Source: Vitellaria paradoxa (lineage: Eukaryota > Streptophyta > Magnoliopsida > Ericales > Sapotaceae). From it: a DNA stretch of 64,000 nt. Numbering within the stretch: position 1 is the stretch's first letter; each line of letters opens with the position of its first letter. Location: contig CM034241.1 in assembly GCA_019916065.1 (NCBI GenBank), positions 21,095,541 through 21,159,540 of the forward strand, in the 5' to 3' direction. The translations under genes and the position numbers were made by a program. Below are positions 20,822 to 32,739 of this stretch, piece after piece. Below the pieces are notes generated by a model that made no database searches, had not been told where the DNA came from, and was given only the letters and a program-made list of their open reading frames with translations.

Positions 20822-23429
20822 TCATTCTTTGTCATCATCCTTGGAAGCATCTTTCTCAATGTCAACAACAATAACCTTAGTCACTTCAGCAATCTCGTCA
20901 CCAGGGCACTGAGCAAAAGCTTTTGGGGGGGTTTCTTGGATCAGTAGTGGAGGTTATCTGGATATCAGCAATCTTGGCACCACTATCAACTTTCACTTCA
21001 CCTTCTTCAAAGTCTTCACATCCCAATTTGTCAACTGTTAGAGTTCAAGGAGGCTATTCAAAGCTAAACAGGGGATGGCATTATCTAGATTAGGAAAATG
21101 TGATCGACAAATATCTTTTGTATAGCAGCCTCCCAGTCATCTAGAAAATACTCATTCCAAGCATCCTCCATCTGATGGACGAAGTCGTTAAATTGAGTAT
21201 CAAGCTCTTGGGCAGCCTTTTCTTTAGAACCTTTAAGTACTAGATCCTTTTGTTGTAAGGTAACAATTTTGCCTTTGAGCTCAATCCTCAGCCGAACATT
21301 CTCTCCCTTGAGGTTAGACTGCTCCAACTTAGACTTTGTTAGCTCCTCGACCATCCACTCTTGCTCAGATTTTGCTGAAGACAGTTCGGCTTTTGTCACT
21401 GCGAGCAAACTGAGCTTCTCTAATAGTTCTTCATCTTTGGAGGCCAGGTGTTTTTCCATTACATTTAAAATTTTCTTATTGGCCTCAGCCCTCTACTCGA
21501 CAAGAGCTACCTTAGATTTAGTGGCTTTGATTTGCTGCTTCTTCCTTTTTTTGTCTTCCTTGAGCTCGGCTATCTCGCTGTTGAGATTGCCGATCAAAAC
21601 ATCATCATTATCAGCCTTTTGGTGTATGGTTTTATTTTGAGTAATGACTTCGAGGGAATACAAAGAAGACTACAATAAAACGAAAGAGTACTTAAAGGAA
21701 GTTTCATAGCATAAAAGAAAAAATCCAAAGGTAAAGAATAAAAGAAAAAAAAATTACTATAATAATGCTTTTCATGAAAATCCTTGATACGGCTCTTCCT
21801 TATTTTTGTTGGTCATGGGGGGCAGCTCCTTTAGCGTATTCCACTTGATAATTGAAAGCAAAATCCTGAATTGTGAAGAGACATCATCTAGTAAGGAATT
21901 CCAAGCTTAGAATTAGAATTTTGAGGGTGAAAGAAGGGGCGTAACAAACTGGGTTTCTTGGTATATAGTGTCCAGAGGGAGTGGCCCAAACCTTTCTTCC
22001 TCTGTTGGTGGGGAACCCAACAAGGAGAAGTGGTTGAGAAGCATCTGGTAGAGCCTTTGAGGGAGCTAGGGGCACCTATGAGGAAGGAGGGTCATCCAGA
22101 AGAATGATTTCTGTCGATTAATTGATCGTTTGTGCCTTCTTCGCCTGTGGATCGTCCTTCTCTGCCCGGGAAGTCTTCTTAGAGACCTCAGAGGGTTCGA
22201 TGATCATAACCCCTATGCTCTTCTTATACTTCTTGGTTGGTTCTTGCTTCACTTTCCTCCTAAGCTCAACCTTGGCAACCTCTTCTGTTTTTCTCTCTAC
22301 AGCTTTCTTTTTGGCAAGTTCTACCTTCCTCCTCCTAGTGTTTAGCTAGCTACTTTCTTAATGTTACATTTGGGAGCCATCCCTTTTTCAGTTGCACCAA
22401 TAGGAGTAAGGATAGCTTCTTCTTCTTCTTCTTCCTTAACTTCCAGTAATTCATAGATATATGGATCTACGATTAGAAGAGCTAGAATCAAAGGTTGAGC
22501 TAATGAGGTAGGTTGCTCTAAAGGGAATGCAATGCCTAGAACTAGATGCCAGGTGGGGTGATTGGTGTTGTAAAATTCTAATTTTCTTTTAGTGGTCCAA
22601 TTAGACCACTGATGTAGAATGTCGCTAGCTTTCCTGATCAAAAAGCCTTAGGGAAGACAGATGAAAGAGTAGGAGCTTGGCACAAAATTGAAAAGAATGG
22701 GAGCTGACTTCGTAAATCGAAAAGTGTCTGGGCCGCAAAGGAATTTGACAACTTCTACCAAGTGGACTTGGTTGGCTTAAGTCCCTTTTATCAAAGATTT
22801 CTTCACTCGTTCGTCTGTAAAACATAATAAGTAATCAGAAGAAATTACTAGTAAGCAATAATAAAATAGAAAAGAAAGGAAGAATACTAAAGCAACTCGA
22901 CCTGGGCCAAGTGAACCTATTATGATTGGGGAATGAGGTCCTCATCAAGGCCATACATCTAGTGTCCCATGACAATGCAAAAATCATCCTCTAGTCCTTT
23001 GATGTTTTGTCTAGGAGCATATGAACTACAGATTTGTCAAAGTGAGATTTTAAATATCACTTTTTTTTATGATAAGTACTACTTATTTTTCATTTCTCCT
23101 AACTTTCTGAATATTGTAGCAATAGAGCAAATCCCATTCGGATATACGGAACCCATATCGAAGGTTGATTTCATTTACTCTATTGACTATTCTATAGAAG
23201 TTATCGATGATACACCTAGGGAAAAGGTTAACCCTACTGAATACTTGATGAAAAAAAGAGGATGACTAAACCTAAGGCTCCTTTTAGTTATAGCAACAAT
23301 GGGGAATATACCTAACTTACGCTCTCCCTCATGAACAAGTCTAATATTTACATTTATAGGGATGTCATATTTTTGCTCGAAAGTAGCGATCCCTTCATTA
23401 GTTTTCAACTCATTTGCTAGTTTACCCAT
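20822..23429 (-). pseudogene. Antisense ORF of element B, gypsy-type transposon protein with coiled coil
   Basis: A start codon at 23429 opens MGKLANELKTNEGIATF, followed by a region matching in layout the plant 'putative gypsy-type transposon' proteins: YDIPINVNIRLV, LRFSHPLFF and, after a frameshift near 23205, NRVNEINLRYGF and SEWDLLYCYN. The C-terminal half (21459-21085) is a Glu/Lys/Leu-rich coiled coil. The acidic end KDASKDDDKE is followed by TGA at 20822-20824. Several stops and frameshifts, and possibly introns, break it. The function of this protein family is unknown; it is carried in antisense by some Tat elements. It is a different family from the antisense ORF in element C. Confidence 0.65.
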
Positions 23430-23935
23430 TTTCCCCAAAATGAAATAGAAAAAAGAAAGAACAAAGTAGAAAATGAGAAAATTTTTGGTACTCACCAAAT
23501 AACGACTTTAAATCAAGGATGAGTTTATAAGAAAGGACTTACAATTGTAGCATCACATGAGAAGATTTGAAGTTCAGAGGCTTTGGAAGAGGATAACAAT
23601 GGTCGATGCAACTTATATATACATATATATATATATATATGTATATGTATATAAAGAGAGTTGAAAAGTGTAATGGACGGTAAAACTCACATTTAATGCC
23701 ACCGTTAGAAATGATATCATAGATGGCAGGTCACCTTTTAGGGTTTTAAGCATGACTATCAGTGTGTGACGTGTTGGAAGTTGAAAGAACTTCTTACGCG
23801 TCATAAAGTATCTAATCAGAGGAGGTCACGTCAAAAGCTAGACAATATTGAGGGATACGAAAAGATCTCTCATAAGTGGGTAAGATATATTCTCTTTTCT
23901 TATTACTCTGCTCGGGTAATAATTTATCTCGACTA

Positions 23936-23949
23936 GAGTGGGGGCATAA
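23936..23949 (+). promoter_or_regulatory. Polypurine tract of element B
   Basis: AGAGTGGGGGCATAA directly precedes the LTR start TGTTGG and sets the orientation of the element as plus. Confidence 0.7.
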
Positions 23950-24574
23950 TGTTGGTACAAAAAAATACCATAAACACGTGGCAATACCCAAGCATCTTTT
24001 TGCTGAGCAGGGTGAATGTTGAGTTTTGATATCCTTGATGACAACAATTGGGTCCACAAGAAGAGAGTGTGGATCTTAATTTCTCCGAACCATTAATGGT
24101 GTCGACTAATAAAGTTAGTTCATTTACTACTATCTTGTTCATTTATTACCAATTTGCTAACTAAATGAGTTCATCATCTCACAAGTGGCAAACATGATAG
24201 GGCATTAGAGCATTTTCTTTCATCATATTCTCTCCACTACGTTGAAGCTTCCCACGCGCACCAAATGCAGAGTGGAGGATATTAAATGTAAAGTAAACCA
24301 TCAATATACAGACTGTAAATATAAGGGTAATATGGTCAATATACACCCCACTATCTATTCAATATCTCTTCCTATAAATACAACACATGACACCAAAATC
24401 AGGTATACTCACAATTGTTTACTAAACCTCTGTTATTTTCTCTTTGTTTGATCAAGCCAATTCTGATTTTATCATTAGAGGAATCTTGGTCAAGATACTC
24501 TCCGACCATTTTCTCTTATATCTCTTTATTTTTCAAGCTTGAATCTACTCTGTTCAATTAACATTGTGACAACA
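23950..24574 (+). repeat. 3' LTR of element B (625 bp)
   Basis: Begins TGTTG and ends CAACA, a perfect 5-bp inverted terminus, right after a polypurine tract. A TATA box (CCTATAAATACA, 24373-24380) lies about two thirds along. The first LTR is not in the window, so a target duplication cannot be tested. Confidence 0.7.
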
Positions 24575-24833
24575 CGTGGCAATATTTTTATTTGCCGCAC
24601 AGTAATCATAAAAGAATTTATACTTGTGATTTTGCTGTGTTTAATGCCATCTCTTATTAGAAAAACAAAAATGGATGCACAACAGCCTACCTTTTCCTGT
24701 TTCTCTTTATGCTCATTGAAAGCATGACAACAAAATTTTCCAAGAAAATTCAACTTTCGATAGCGGGAATTCTGAAAATATTTCATTGACAAAGTATCAC
24801 AAATTAACGAAGGATAGGATAGATCTTGGATAT

Positions 24834-25461
24834 TGTTTATCCCAATAAATACTTAAACTTACCAAAGAAAGACACGTGGCTTGACAAGCTGCCTATGTGA
24901 CAGAGAGTTATTACGAAAAGACGAGTAACATCGGCCAATGGAAGAGCAATAATACTGGGATGTTGATCCCAAATACCAATTCATCTGATAGACTTGCAAA
25001 TCGGTCAATGATAAGAAACTACCTCATCGATCCTTAATTTGGCTGGAATTTAACATAGACCAAACTAGCTGACTAATTCTTTTAAACGTTCTTAACACTT
25101 CTAAATAGATAGAAGCTCTAGCGATACCCACCTAGCTAATTTACGGCCAATTGACAATTTAACTAAAAGGAATCAACAATAAGGATTTTGGCAGAAAGTG
25201 AAATTGGCCAACATAGGTGTATAAGTTGGCCGATGATGGGAATTGCATACAATGATAAATAAAGAAGACGGCAGAAATGGTGGTCATTAGATAACTGCCA
25301 TGTCCCGAATCATTACGGCCATTAGAAATTGCCTAAAATAATTTAGTAAGCTTATATGTACATGTTCGGATCCTCTAGATTCTGGCACGCTCGCACATAT
25401 ACAATTTTAAAACCATGAAAGAATGTGAATTGATTGTGTTTGAGAAATTCGCGTACAAACA
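24834..25461 (+). repeat. 5' LTR of element C, internally deleted (628 bp)
   Basis: Begins TGTTT and ends AAACA. It aligns with the 3' LTR on both sides of a junction near 25315-25322. There it lacks the sequence at about 46601-47040 of the 3' LTR, including the TATA box. It also lacks a 19-bp segment present near 46211 in the 3' copy. It would have no core promoter. Confidence 0.85.
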
Positions 25462-25466
25462 ATTTT

Positions 25467-25485
25467 TGGCACACCTAGTGGGACC
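25467..25485 (+). promoter_or_regulatory. Primer-binding site of element C
   Basis: TGGCACACCTAGTGGGACC lies 5 bases inside the LTR, where the primer site is expected. Element G has a close relative (TGGGCACGCCCAGTGAGACC). The cognate tRNA was not identified with confidence. Confidence 0.65.
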
Positions 25486-25529
25486 CGTGTTAATTTATAG
25501 TAGTCACAAGAAGTCAAAAGAATAGGTTA

Positions 25530-27755
25530 ATGCAGAGGGACGAAAAAGCAACCATGGTGAACAGCTACTTGTCTAGAAGTCTGAGTCCAAACCGTAGTGA
25601 GTCTAATTCTAATGAATTGTCAATGATGAGTCAAAATATGCAAGAAAACACTACTTTTTTACATCAAGCCATACAAGATAGTAGTTCAAAAGAAACAAAC
25701 ATGCTCACTACAACAAATAATACTTTGTTGGCTATTAACACTCAATTGACCACACAAATGTGAAAATTTGATCAAATGATAAAATCAATAAAGGATGAAG
25801 TTGTTTCCTCATCTACTGGAGGCGGCATGTAAGACCGATGAATGGTCAAGGTCTGTATAATCCTGTTGTACGCAGTCACATTAATACTATAAGTCTCACC
25901 ACATTAATTAATTCCTAAAATCGGTCAATTCCGGTACAAAATGTTGACATACCGTATGGTATTCATAGTACGTTACCTAAATACGTCAGTCCGTCGACAA
26001 ATTATCCATTAACTTCTAGTTTGCTAGGATAAAACATTAATAAGTCATGTACTGGGGGGCAAGTACAAAAAACTTATGAGCTTTAACAACTACTCAGCCT
26101 AAATCAATCTAATAATGGAGCTTTAACCTCGAATCAACCACTCAATAGTCGACAAAATACGTTTTTCCCACTCGTTAATACTGGACAAGCCCCAACAACA
26201 GTGAATTAGGGAACACCAACCCTTTATTCGCTACACAGATTAGCGAAGAGGGCTCTGTTGGGCCAAATCCTTAAATGGTTGAAGGTCGGGTCATGCCAGA
26301 GCAAAAGCTAATTATGAATAACAATTATCAGCCAACTTGGGAAGTTGGTAGGCAGGAGTAGAATTTAGTGGTAAACAGACAGCAGTTGGCTGGAAAGGAT
26401 AGGACTAATCTTGAGGGGGCCTACAAGGCCACATTATAGGAAGCCTTACCCAGACTGGATAGATGAGCTAGAATATCCAAGAACATTTAAAGTGCTTGAC
26501 TTTTCCCTTTTCTCAGGAGAAGATAAACAATCCACGTTGGAACATGTGAGCCGATTCATGGTTCAATGTGGAATAGTTGAGAATTCTGGTAATTTCAAGT
26601 TAAAATTATTTGGAAATTCCCTCACTGCCACGGCGTTCACATGGTATTCTAGCTTAACTCCAAATTCGATGCATACTTGGGAACAAATGGAAGAACTGTT
26701 TCATAATTAGTTCTATAAGAGCGAGCCCGAGGTGTCAATAGCCGATCTAACAAGAATGACTTAATTAAAAGATGAGTCAGTAGATATGTTTATTACTCAG
26801 TTCAAAAGGACCAGGCATAAGTGCAACTTGGTCCTACCAGAATCTATCTATGTTAAACTGGCTTTGAATTATTTTAATCTCAAGCTCTGTAAGAAGTCTG
26901 AAGAAATGGAGTTCAGAGATTTATATAAGTTGGCCGCAAGGGCCGATCTGTATGAGAAGATATTGAAAGAAGAACAGGACAAGAAAAATTCATCTCGAGA
27001 AACATATTATCGAGACAATAATTCTGACGTGGCCTCCACCATCACGTATGATGAAGAGTTTAACAAAGATCATGCCGACATTGATACGACCGAGATTGTT
27101 TTGAAGACCCCTTATATCTATAAAGCTCTAGTTAAACCCACGAAAGATGTAAATAGTAGCAATAAATTGAAGGAGATGCCTAAAAAATCTTCATTTGATA
27201 TCACTAAAGCTAATTTGATCTTTGATTTATTATTAGCCGATAAGATAAATCAAGCTGCCAAGTGGGCAAAAACTAGCATCGGCCGAAGAAATCAAAGGCT
27301 GTAGTTATTGTAAATGGCACAATTCTTGAAGCCATTTGACTAATAATTGTGTACATTTTCAAAACTAGGTACAAGAGAAAATCAGTATCGGTCTATTCAA
27401 GTTGGCCGATAAAGAAACGATGGGGGTAGATGCTAAACCATTTCAAGCAGTGGTCGAGATTAACATAGTGGGTACTCATTCTGCTAGTAAGAAAGGGAAA
27501 GAGAAAGTTACCTATGAGGATGAAGATGATGATTTACTGGATCATGAAGATACTCTAGAAGAGACGAAACAGAACTGGGCAAAGTTTCTGAAAAAGGCTG
27601 AAAAGAAAGAGGCTGAGAGGAAAAAGATAAAGATAGAGCATAATCCTTTATTCAACAAGGCTGGAGTGAAAACATACGATTCACCGGATGAAAACATCTA
27701 TCCTAGGAAGGGGCAAGATCCAATATCGGTGTGTATATTCGAAATTAGACAATAA
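25530..27755 (+). pseudogene. Gag remnant of element C
   Basis: An ATG at 25530 opens a Ser/Asn/Gln-rich N-terminus that ends at a stop after 77 codons. The gag core follows in another frame (26411-27303): YPRTFKVLDFSLFSGED, TATAFTWYSSLTPNSM and MEFRDLYKLAARADLYE. Two in-frame stops (26708-26710 and about 26762) fall where Gln is usual. A zinc-knuckle-like CSYCKWHNS...NNC lies around 27300-27345, then an acidic/Lys-rich tail to 27755. Gag would form the particle and bind RNA. The rest to about 28740 is too decayed to assign. Confidence 0.8.
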
Positions 27756-28739
27756 GAATACAGGCTCTGCAAAGAGAGGCTGTAGATGAAAATACATCTT
27801 CAAGCTAAGATGCAAAGACCAGCTTAGGCAAAGACTGGTTTGAAAATCATAACGAACCAGAATAATGATGAAAGAGTAGTAAGACCATCGGTTAGTATAA
27901 GACTGATGTTCGGAAGAGGTATTCGAAGGGCCTCAAGATCTTTCAGCCGAATCCTATACTTTGGAGGAAGAGGCTGATCACAATTTATGGGGACATATCA
28001 AAAACACTCATATATACAACCACAAAGCCTTGGTTTACAAAGCATATGCCCCCCAGTACGTTGTATGTTAAACCAAAAATGCCGGCTGAAGCAGAAATAT
28101 GGAGTCATGTCATTCATCCCAAATTCCCTTGCAATCAAGATACAAGGATGATGACTAGGATACAAAAAAGGTAGTTTCAAAGGTAGAGAAATTCATGGAA
28201 AGAAATGGAAGCAGAGCAAAATCAAGCAATCTCAACAGATAGCGAAGGGAAGGATGAAATGCAAATGGAGAATCCTACTCCTAATCTAGTGATAGTAAAC
28301 GCAAAAAGCAAGGTCTCTGGATTACCAACAATGACAATAACAGATTTAAGGATGCAATGGGAGGAAAAACAGGCCAACATGAAATAAGAGGTCAAAGCAA
28401 ATGAGGAATGTCGGCCTAACAAGTTCGAAAGGAATAAATATGGGCCAGGAGATGACAACGATGATGTTCAATCCATGAGTTTGATAAAATTTGGGAGTTT
28501 GCAACCAAATAAGGTGAACATGGTGTTCATATTACTAGCATTTTTCGGGCTAACGGTTTTAAAATAGCATTAGAGGGAGATGTAGAAGTTCCAGAAGCTT
28601 AAACGCTTGAAATTGATGTCTCCAGCATAAAAGTAGGGGAGCCTGATGGCGACAATAGTTCAATTCAAATCATTGGTTTAGGAGAAGAAGTAAAGGTCGA
28701 TAATTCTAAAAGATCAGCTAGTGCTTTATTTAGGTGCTT

Positions 28740-29355
28740 TGAAGGCAAACCTCATGTCAAGCCATTGTACATGAAAGGATTGGTTAATGGAATGCCCATT
28801 AATTAGATCCTGATAGATTACGAAGCCACTGTTAATGTTCCACCATATAAGATGTTAGTTCAAATCAGCCAGTCGCAAGATGATTTGATGCCAACAGAAG
28901 TCATTGTGAATATTTTTACAAGAGGATCGGCAAATACTAGAGGAGTTATTCCCTTGCAAATAACGATTGGGGGTAAGACGATCTGGTTGTCTTTCTTCAT
29001 AGTCGATGCTAAAGCTTCTTACAATGTTCTATTAGGACGAGACTGGATACATGTTGTTAGCTGTGTCCCATCGTCACTTCATCAAGCGATAGTACTATGG
29101 AATGGGGCAAACGCATAGATTATAAAAGCAGACAAAAGACCTTTTATTACAAAGATAAATGCTGCAAAAGTAGTTTACTATGATAAAGATGTCGGCCCTA
29201 CCAGGCTGATAGGATTAAATAAATATAAAAACCTGAGAGAAATTACAATGTCACCTAAGATGATAGTCGATGATGTGAAACAAATCTGTGAGCAATTGGG
29301 TCAGCCAAGTAATATTGTATTTTCAAAAGGGCCACTCAAGCTAAAAGGTTTGGAC
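28740..29355 (+). pseudogene. Aspartic protease remnant of element C
   Basis: The active-site region reads ILIDYEATVNVPPYKML, so the usual D-T-G is D-Y-E, a loss of the catalytic signature. Downstream IPLQITIGGKTIWLSFFIVD, SYNVLLGRDWIH and PSSLHQAIVLWN are the conserved C-terminal part of Tat/gypsy proteases. A stop (28804-28806) and another after NGANA break it. Confidence 0.8.
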
Positions 29356-29357
29356 AA

Positions 29358-31560
29358 ATGATAAGTGACACTTATGAGAATGCCATTGCCAAGGTGTGCA
29401 TGTACACCAAAGGCAATTGGCTACTCGAAAAAACATCGGCTTATTCGGCCAATTATATTATTGAAGAAAAAGATGAAGAGTTGGACATAATTTATTTTGA
29501 AGATCTGGAGCAAGCTTCACTGAAGTTGGACAATGATCAGGCTAACATGGCTGATGCTTTGGTTGAAGTGAACCTCAGAGAGGATGGTGAACATGGACTA
29601 ATTTTCGTTGGAGGTTGCCTTACGAAACAATACAAGGAAGATCTGGTCGATTTACTCAGGACATACAAAGATTGTTTTGCCCGAAATTATACCTGAAATG
29701 CCAGGATTAGACCAATTATTGGTTTAGCACTGGATCCCTATCATGGATGGATATTGGCCATTTAAACAACCTCGAGATGAATGAGTAATAAAGTAATTCT
29801 AAAAGTAAGAGAAGAAATTATATCACTACTAGAGGCCAGTTTCATTCGAGTAGCTAGGTACGTTAATTGGCTTACTAATATTGTACCAGTAATAAAGAAA
29901 AATGGAAAAATAAAGGCATGCATTGACTTTAGGGATTTAAATAAAGCATCGCCCAAAGATAAGTATCCAATGCTTATGGCCGATATGCTGATCGATGCAT
30001 CGGCTAGTTACCAGATTCTATCCTTTATCGATGGTAATGCTGGTTATAATGAAATCTACATCGCCCCAGAAGATGTATCAGAGATGGCATTGGGATGCCC
30101 AGGGCCCTTGGGACCTACAAATGGGTTGTCATACCTTTCAGCTTAAAGAATGCCAGAGCTACTTATCAAAGGGCGATCAATACAATTTTCTATGATTTTA
30201 TAAGAATGTTTATGGAGGTTCACATCGATGATGTAGTGATGAAATCCCAAGGACCTGGCAAGAATTTAAATCATTTGCATTGGACATTTTCAAGGATAAG
30301 AGAACATAAGCTAAAAATGAATCCCTTAAAATGTGCATTCAGAGTGCTTGCCAGAAATTTCCTAGGATTCTTGGTCCACAACAAAGGAATCGAAATAGAT
30401 AAAAATAAGGCAAAGGCCATTATAGAATCTAGGCTGCCAAGGAACAAGAAAGAATTGCAGAGTTTTATAGGGGAAGTTAACTTTCTTAGACATTTTATTT
30501 CTAACTCTGCTGGAAAAATACAGGCATTTTCTCCTTTGCTAAAGCTCAAGGCTAATGAATAATTTTGATGGAAAGAAGAACAACAAAGGGCTTTTGATTT
30601 GATAAAATAGTATTTAGTCAAACCACCAGTTTTAATGCCACTGAGGAAGGGAGAACCGTTGAGGCTATATATGTCTACTTCAAAAACCACAATAGCTGTC
30701 TTCCTTGTGCAAGACGATAGAATGGCAAAAAGGGAGCTGTTTACTATTTGAGTAGAATTCTCATACCTATGGAAAGAAGATATCGGCCAATTGAAAAGTT
30801 ATACCTCGTATTATATTTTTCTACTCAAAAATTGAGGCATTATACGTTGCCTGTAATAGTATATTTAGTTTTTAAGGTTGATGTAATTAAATATTTGATA
30901 AACTGGCTGATCATGAATGGGAGAATCGGCCAATGGACTTTAACATTGATAGAATTTTCTATTTATTTCGTGCCTCAGAAATCAATGAAAGCTTTGGCCG
31001 ATTTCATGATCCAACACCCATGCATCGATGTTGAAGATGAAGACTTAAATTATTGTGCTTTACATTTAATTACGTTAAAACCTTGGGTGTTATATTTCGA
31101 TGAGTCTAAAACAAATGATTTATGTGGTGCTGGCATAGTAATAATATCACCAAGAAGAGAAAAAACTCGTTTATCCTTTCAGTTTAATGTTAAAAATGCA
31201 CCAACGATCAAGCCGAGTATGAAGCCCAAATTATTGGGCTAGAAATACTAAGAGAGGTGAGGGCTCCCATTATTCAAATACTAGGAGACTCTCAGCTAGT
31301 GATAATTCAGTTGGCCAAAATTTGCCAATGTAATAACAAGAGACTAATAGAGTACATGGAGTTGGCTGAGCAATTGATAGACAAATTTGCAGAGGTTACG
31401 ATTTAACATATTCATAGGGCCTAGAATTGGGAAGCAAACGAACTAGCTCAATTAGCCACAGGCATGTGTTTTCCAATAGAAGAAAAAAAGGTTACATTGA
31501 TTCGGCACAAATTACAAACCTCAATCTTAGATCGCTTTAATGTGATGGAGGCGAATTGCG
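29358..31560 (+). pseudogene. Reverse transcriptase and dual RNase H of element C
   Basis: RT starts with an acidic lead-in (29358-29693), then FIRVARYVNWLTNIVPVIKK, CIDFRDLNKASPKDKYP and FIDGNAGYNEI. After a frameshift near 30090 come IPFSLKNARATYQRA and the catalytic VHIDDVVMKS, with both Asp residues kept. The connection (FIGEVNFLRHFIS) and a conventional RNase H (YYLSRILIPME, RRYRPIEKLYLVL) follow. A second RNase H starts at WVLYFDESKTND and continues in another frame with EYEAQIIGLEILREV and GDSQLVIIQLA. Dual RNase H is a hallmark of the Tat lineage. At least three frameshifts and several stops are present. Confidence 0.85.
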
Positions 31561-31569
31561 TAGAATTCA

Positions 31570-32739
31570 AGATAAATATTAACGATTGGTGATCACTAAT
31601 AAGAAATTTCCTTGAGATACGAGATCCTAAAACACCAAAGCAAGTGAGAATCAAAGCAGCGAGTTTTATCTTATTAGGAATAATTTTGTATAAGAAAAGT
31701 AAAAAAGATGATTCGCTTTTGTGAAGGTATGGGTATTATTGGCTAATAATGATGGTTGATTCAATAAAATATGCAAAAGATTGTCAAGCATGTCAAAGAC
31801 ATAGACTGATTCAAAATGCACTCACTATTCCTATACAAGCAATTATAAAATTGTGGCCGTTCAGAGGATAGGCGATGGATCGCATAGGAAAGATTTACCC
31901 TCCATCTTCTAAGTTACATTGTTTTGTTATTCTAGCCACCGATTACTTCACCAAATGGGTAGAAGCCATTCCATTAAGATCGATCGAACAAACCGATGTT
32001 ATATATTTCATAAAAGAATATATAATCCATTGCGGCCGATCAGGGTACAATGTTCACTGGCAATCTTGTGAAGGATTTTGCAAATGAGTATTGTTTCGAA
32101 ATTATAAATTCGACTCCTTACTATGCTCAAGGAAATGGGCAGGTTGAATCGACCAGCAAAACTTTCAAAGGTATTATTGAAAAATGATTGATGAAAATCC
32201 TAGACAATGGCATACTACACTATCATACTACACTATCTAAGGTGTTGTGGGCCTATAGAACTTCAAAAAGGTCAGCCACGAATACAACTCCGTTCAAATT
32301 AACATATGGCCATGAGACAATGCTGCCTGTGGAAAATAACAGTAATATCGGCCAGAGTATCACTACAGAACAATCTAACAAAGGAACAATATGAAGAGGC
32401 CATGTAAATGGAATTAGAAGACCTAAATGAATTCAGATTTTCAGCCTTAGAAGCTATGCGAGCACAAAAGTTAAGAACAACTAGGTCGTATGACAGAAAG
32501 TGCAACAAAAATCATTTGAAGTAGGCGATAAAATATGGAAAGTAATATTTCCAAAAGGGGCAAAAGATCCTAAGTATGGAAAGTTTAGTCCAAATTGGGA
32601 GGGCTCTTTTCAAGTTTACAAGGACCTCAAAGGAGGGACCTACTTACTTCAATACCTGAGTGGTGAAAAATTGCGAAGAGTAATTAATGGAAAATATTTA
32701 AAAGGTATTATCCCACTATGTGGGAAAGTATGGATGTAA
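31570..32739 (+). pseudogene. Integrase remnant of element C
   Basis: The zinc-binding end reads YAKDCQACQRH (about 31770-31803). The core carries DRIGKIYPPSS, ATDYFTKWVEAIPL and IEQTDVIYFIKEYI, after which a frameshift (about 32035) interrupts it; GNGQVES-like and LSKVLWAYRTSKRS pieces follow in other frames. The C-terminal domain is open again at 32500-32739 (FEVGDKIWKVIFPKG, FSPNWEGSFQV, ING-KYLKGIIP). The stop TAA is at 32737-32739. Integrase would insert the cDNA. Confidence 0.85.

Larger units (their letters stand above)
19425..24574 (+). mobile_element. Tat-type Ty3/gypsy element B, 3' part
   Basis: In order: integrase C-terminus (plus), a 3' region with a 46-bp tandem repeat, a long antisense ORF (20822-23429), polypurine tract (23936-23949) and LTR (23950-24574). 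An antisense ORF between pol and the 3' LTR is known in the Tat lineage (for example maize Grande). The left part is missing because element A's LTR sits within the integrase; the rest of pol is expected left of the window. About 260 unassigned bases separate its LTR from element C. Confidence 0.75.

Noticed and set aside
24575..24833. Possible small gene or element between B and C
   Set aside because: About 260 bp with ORFs on both strands but no motif or terminal repeat; left unassigned.
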